This document shows positions 5,154 to 5,600 of a DNA stretch of 5,600 bases, one piece after another. The translations under genes were made by a program, and so were the position numbers. This DNA comes from Flavipsychrobacter sp. (GTDB lineage: Bacteria; Bacteroidota; Bacteroidia; Chitinophagales; Chitinophagaceae). The DNA lies in contig JAJNBR010000207.1 of assembly GCA_021156265.1 (NCBI GenBank), positions 1 through 5,600 on the forward strand, read 5' to 3'. The stretch's first letter is position 1. The number at the start of each line of letters is the position of its first letter. The notes below the pieces were generated by a model, which was given only the letters and a program-made list of their open reading frames with translations, did not search any database and was not told the origin of the DNA.

Positions 5154-5600
5154 TCTGTTTCTTCAAGGTATTGATCTATCTCCTCGTCCGTCAGCGATTG
5201 TAACTCGCTGTTGTTAATTGTGCTCTCCAACACTTCCATATCAAACTCGTCTATGTTTTGGCTCACGTATTCACTGATAACATCAGCGGGCAATTGTGCC
5301 AGTTCCTCGCTCGGTGTCAGGTCAGCAGGTGTCAGCGTTCTGTAAGAGCCTATGCCCAGGGCTGCCACCAACATTGCCGCAGCTGCCCATTTAATTCCTT
5401 TTTGTATGCGCGTATTAAATGGTATTACGCGACCTTTTTTGCCTTCAGCTTTTGCTGCTTGAAGTATCTGTTCCGGCAGTTGGTCGAAATAACCGGCCGG
5501 CACTTCAAACGGATGGTTCTTTGGCAGTTCCATTTGTGGTTGCTCCTGCACCATTGCAAGTATTTTCCCCGGCAGCTCTTCAAAATAGCCATCCGGTACC
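5135..5600 (-). CDS. Single-pass membrane protein, anti-sigma-like (5' end outside window)
   Basis: The frame stays open to the right edge, giving 155 visible codons plus one base. An ATG at 5554-5552 is unlikely to be the true start because the codons before it encode VPDGYFEELPGKIL, a near copy of VPAGYFDQLPEQIL further on. The visible protein has this duplicated motif in the N-terminal part and a basic stretch (KKGRVIPFNTRIQKGIK). Then comes one membrane segment (about nt 5339-5392, KWAAAAMLVAALGIGSY) and an acidic C-terminal part ending LTDEEIDQYLEETDWNTTN. By the positive-inside rule the repeats should be cytoplasmic and the acidic part periplasmic. I do not recognise a named family with certainty. 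The layout, and the Spy-like gene 28 bases downstream, resemble the anti-sigma-like proteins that sit between an ECF sigma factor and a Spy-like protein in Bacteroidota. That role is inference. Confidence 0.75.
   Translation of the reverse strand, partial: VPDGYFEELPGKILAMVQEQPQMELPKNHPFEVPAGYFDQLPEQILQAAKAEGKKGRVIPFNTRIQKGIKWAAAAMLVAALGIGSYRTLTPADLTPSEELAQLPADVISEYVSQNIDEFDMEVLESTINNSELQSLTDEEIDQYLEETDWNTTN
5462..5599 (-). repeat. Duplicated VPxGYFxxLPxxIL motif
   Basis: Two 14-codon units, 5558-5599 (VPDGYFEELPGKIL) and 5462-5503 (VPAGYFDQLPEQIL), are spaced 96 bases apart. Nine of the 14 residues are identical, and the DNA is also clearly similar. This points to duplication of a roughly 32-residue unit, and more copies may lie beyond the right edge. 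Confidence 0.75.

Noticed and set aside
5135..5554. Complete membrane-protein gene starting at the ATG 5554
   Set aside because: The frame is open to the window edge and the upstream codons encode a near copy of a motif inside the protein, so the gene almost surely starts further right.

Overview
The window reads as a chromosomal segment of a member of the Bacteroidota. The evidence is as follows. The gap between genes carry exact matches to the lineage's promoter core (TAnnTTTG at about -7, with TTG upstream in most cases). Most starts lack a Shine-Dalgarno sequence. Two secreted proteins have short signal peptides ending in Ala-Gln. PBP2 and RodA have the sequence style and C-terminal or loop extensions I associate with this phylum. 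A Chitinophaga-like relative is a plausible guess, but nothing here proves the family.

Layout, left to right. Positions 1-101 (minus) hold the first 33 codons of a secreted protein that leaves the window on the left. Positions 102-529 have no other protein gene. They contain a tRNA-Gln(UUG) gene on the minus strand with its own terminator and promoter, followed by a divergent promoter for the next operon. Positions 530-3881 (plus) hold mrdA (PBP2) and rodA, overlapping by 20 bases. Together they encode the transpeptidase and glycosyltransferase of the elongasome, which makes side-wall peptidoglycan. Positions 3893-4639 (plus) hold a metallo-beta-lactamase-fold hydrolase, 11 bases after rodA. 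A perfect promoter core overlaps the rodA stop codon there, so the hydrolase may have its own, possibly leaderless, transcript. Positions 4636-5106 and 5135-5600 (minus) hold a convergent pair: a secreted Spy/CpxP-like LTxxQ protein and, upstream of it in the same direction, an incomplete single-pass membrane protein resembling the anti-sigma-like partners found beside such genes. The hydrolase and the Spy-like gene share four bases at their stop codons.

How the genes work together. mrdA and rodA form one functional unit, almost certainly translationally coupled. The minus-strand pair looks like the downstream part of an envelope-stress regulatory module (ECF sigma factor, membrane anti-sigma-like protein, periplasmic Spy-like sensor). 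The sigma factor would lie just outside the right edge, which is inference. The hydrolase has no evident link to cell-wall synthesis beyond position.

I see no mobile element, CRISPR array, phage gene or clear sign of transfer. Most of the window is ordinary housekeeping sequence. The least characterised parts are the membrane/Spy-like pair and the fragment at the left edge.
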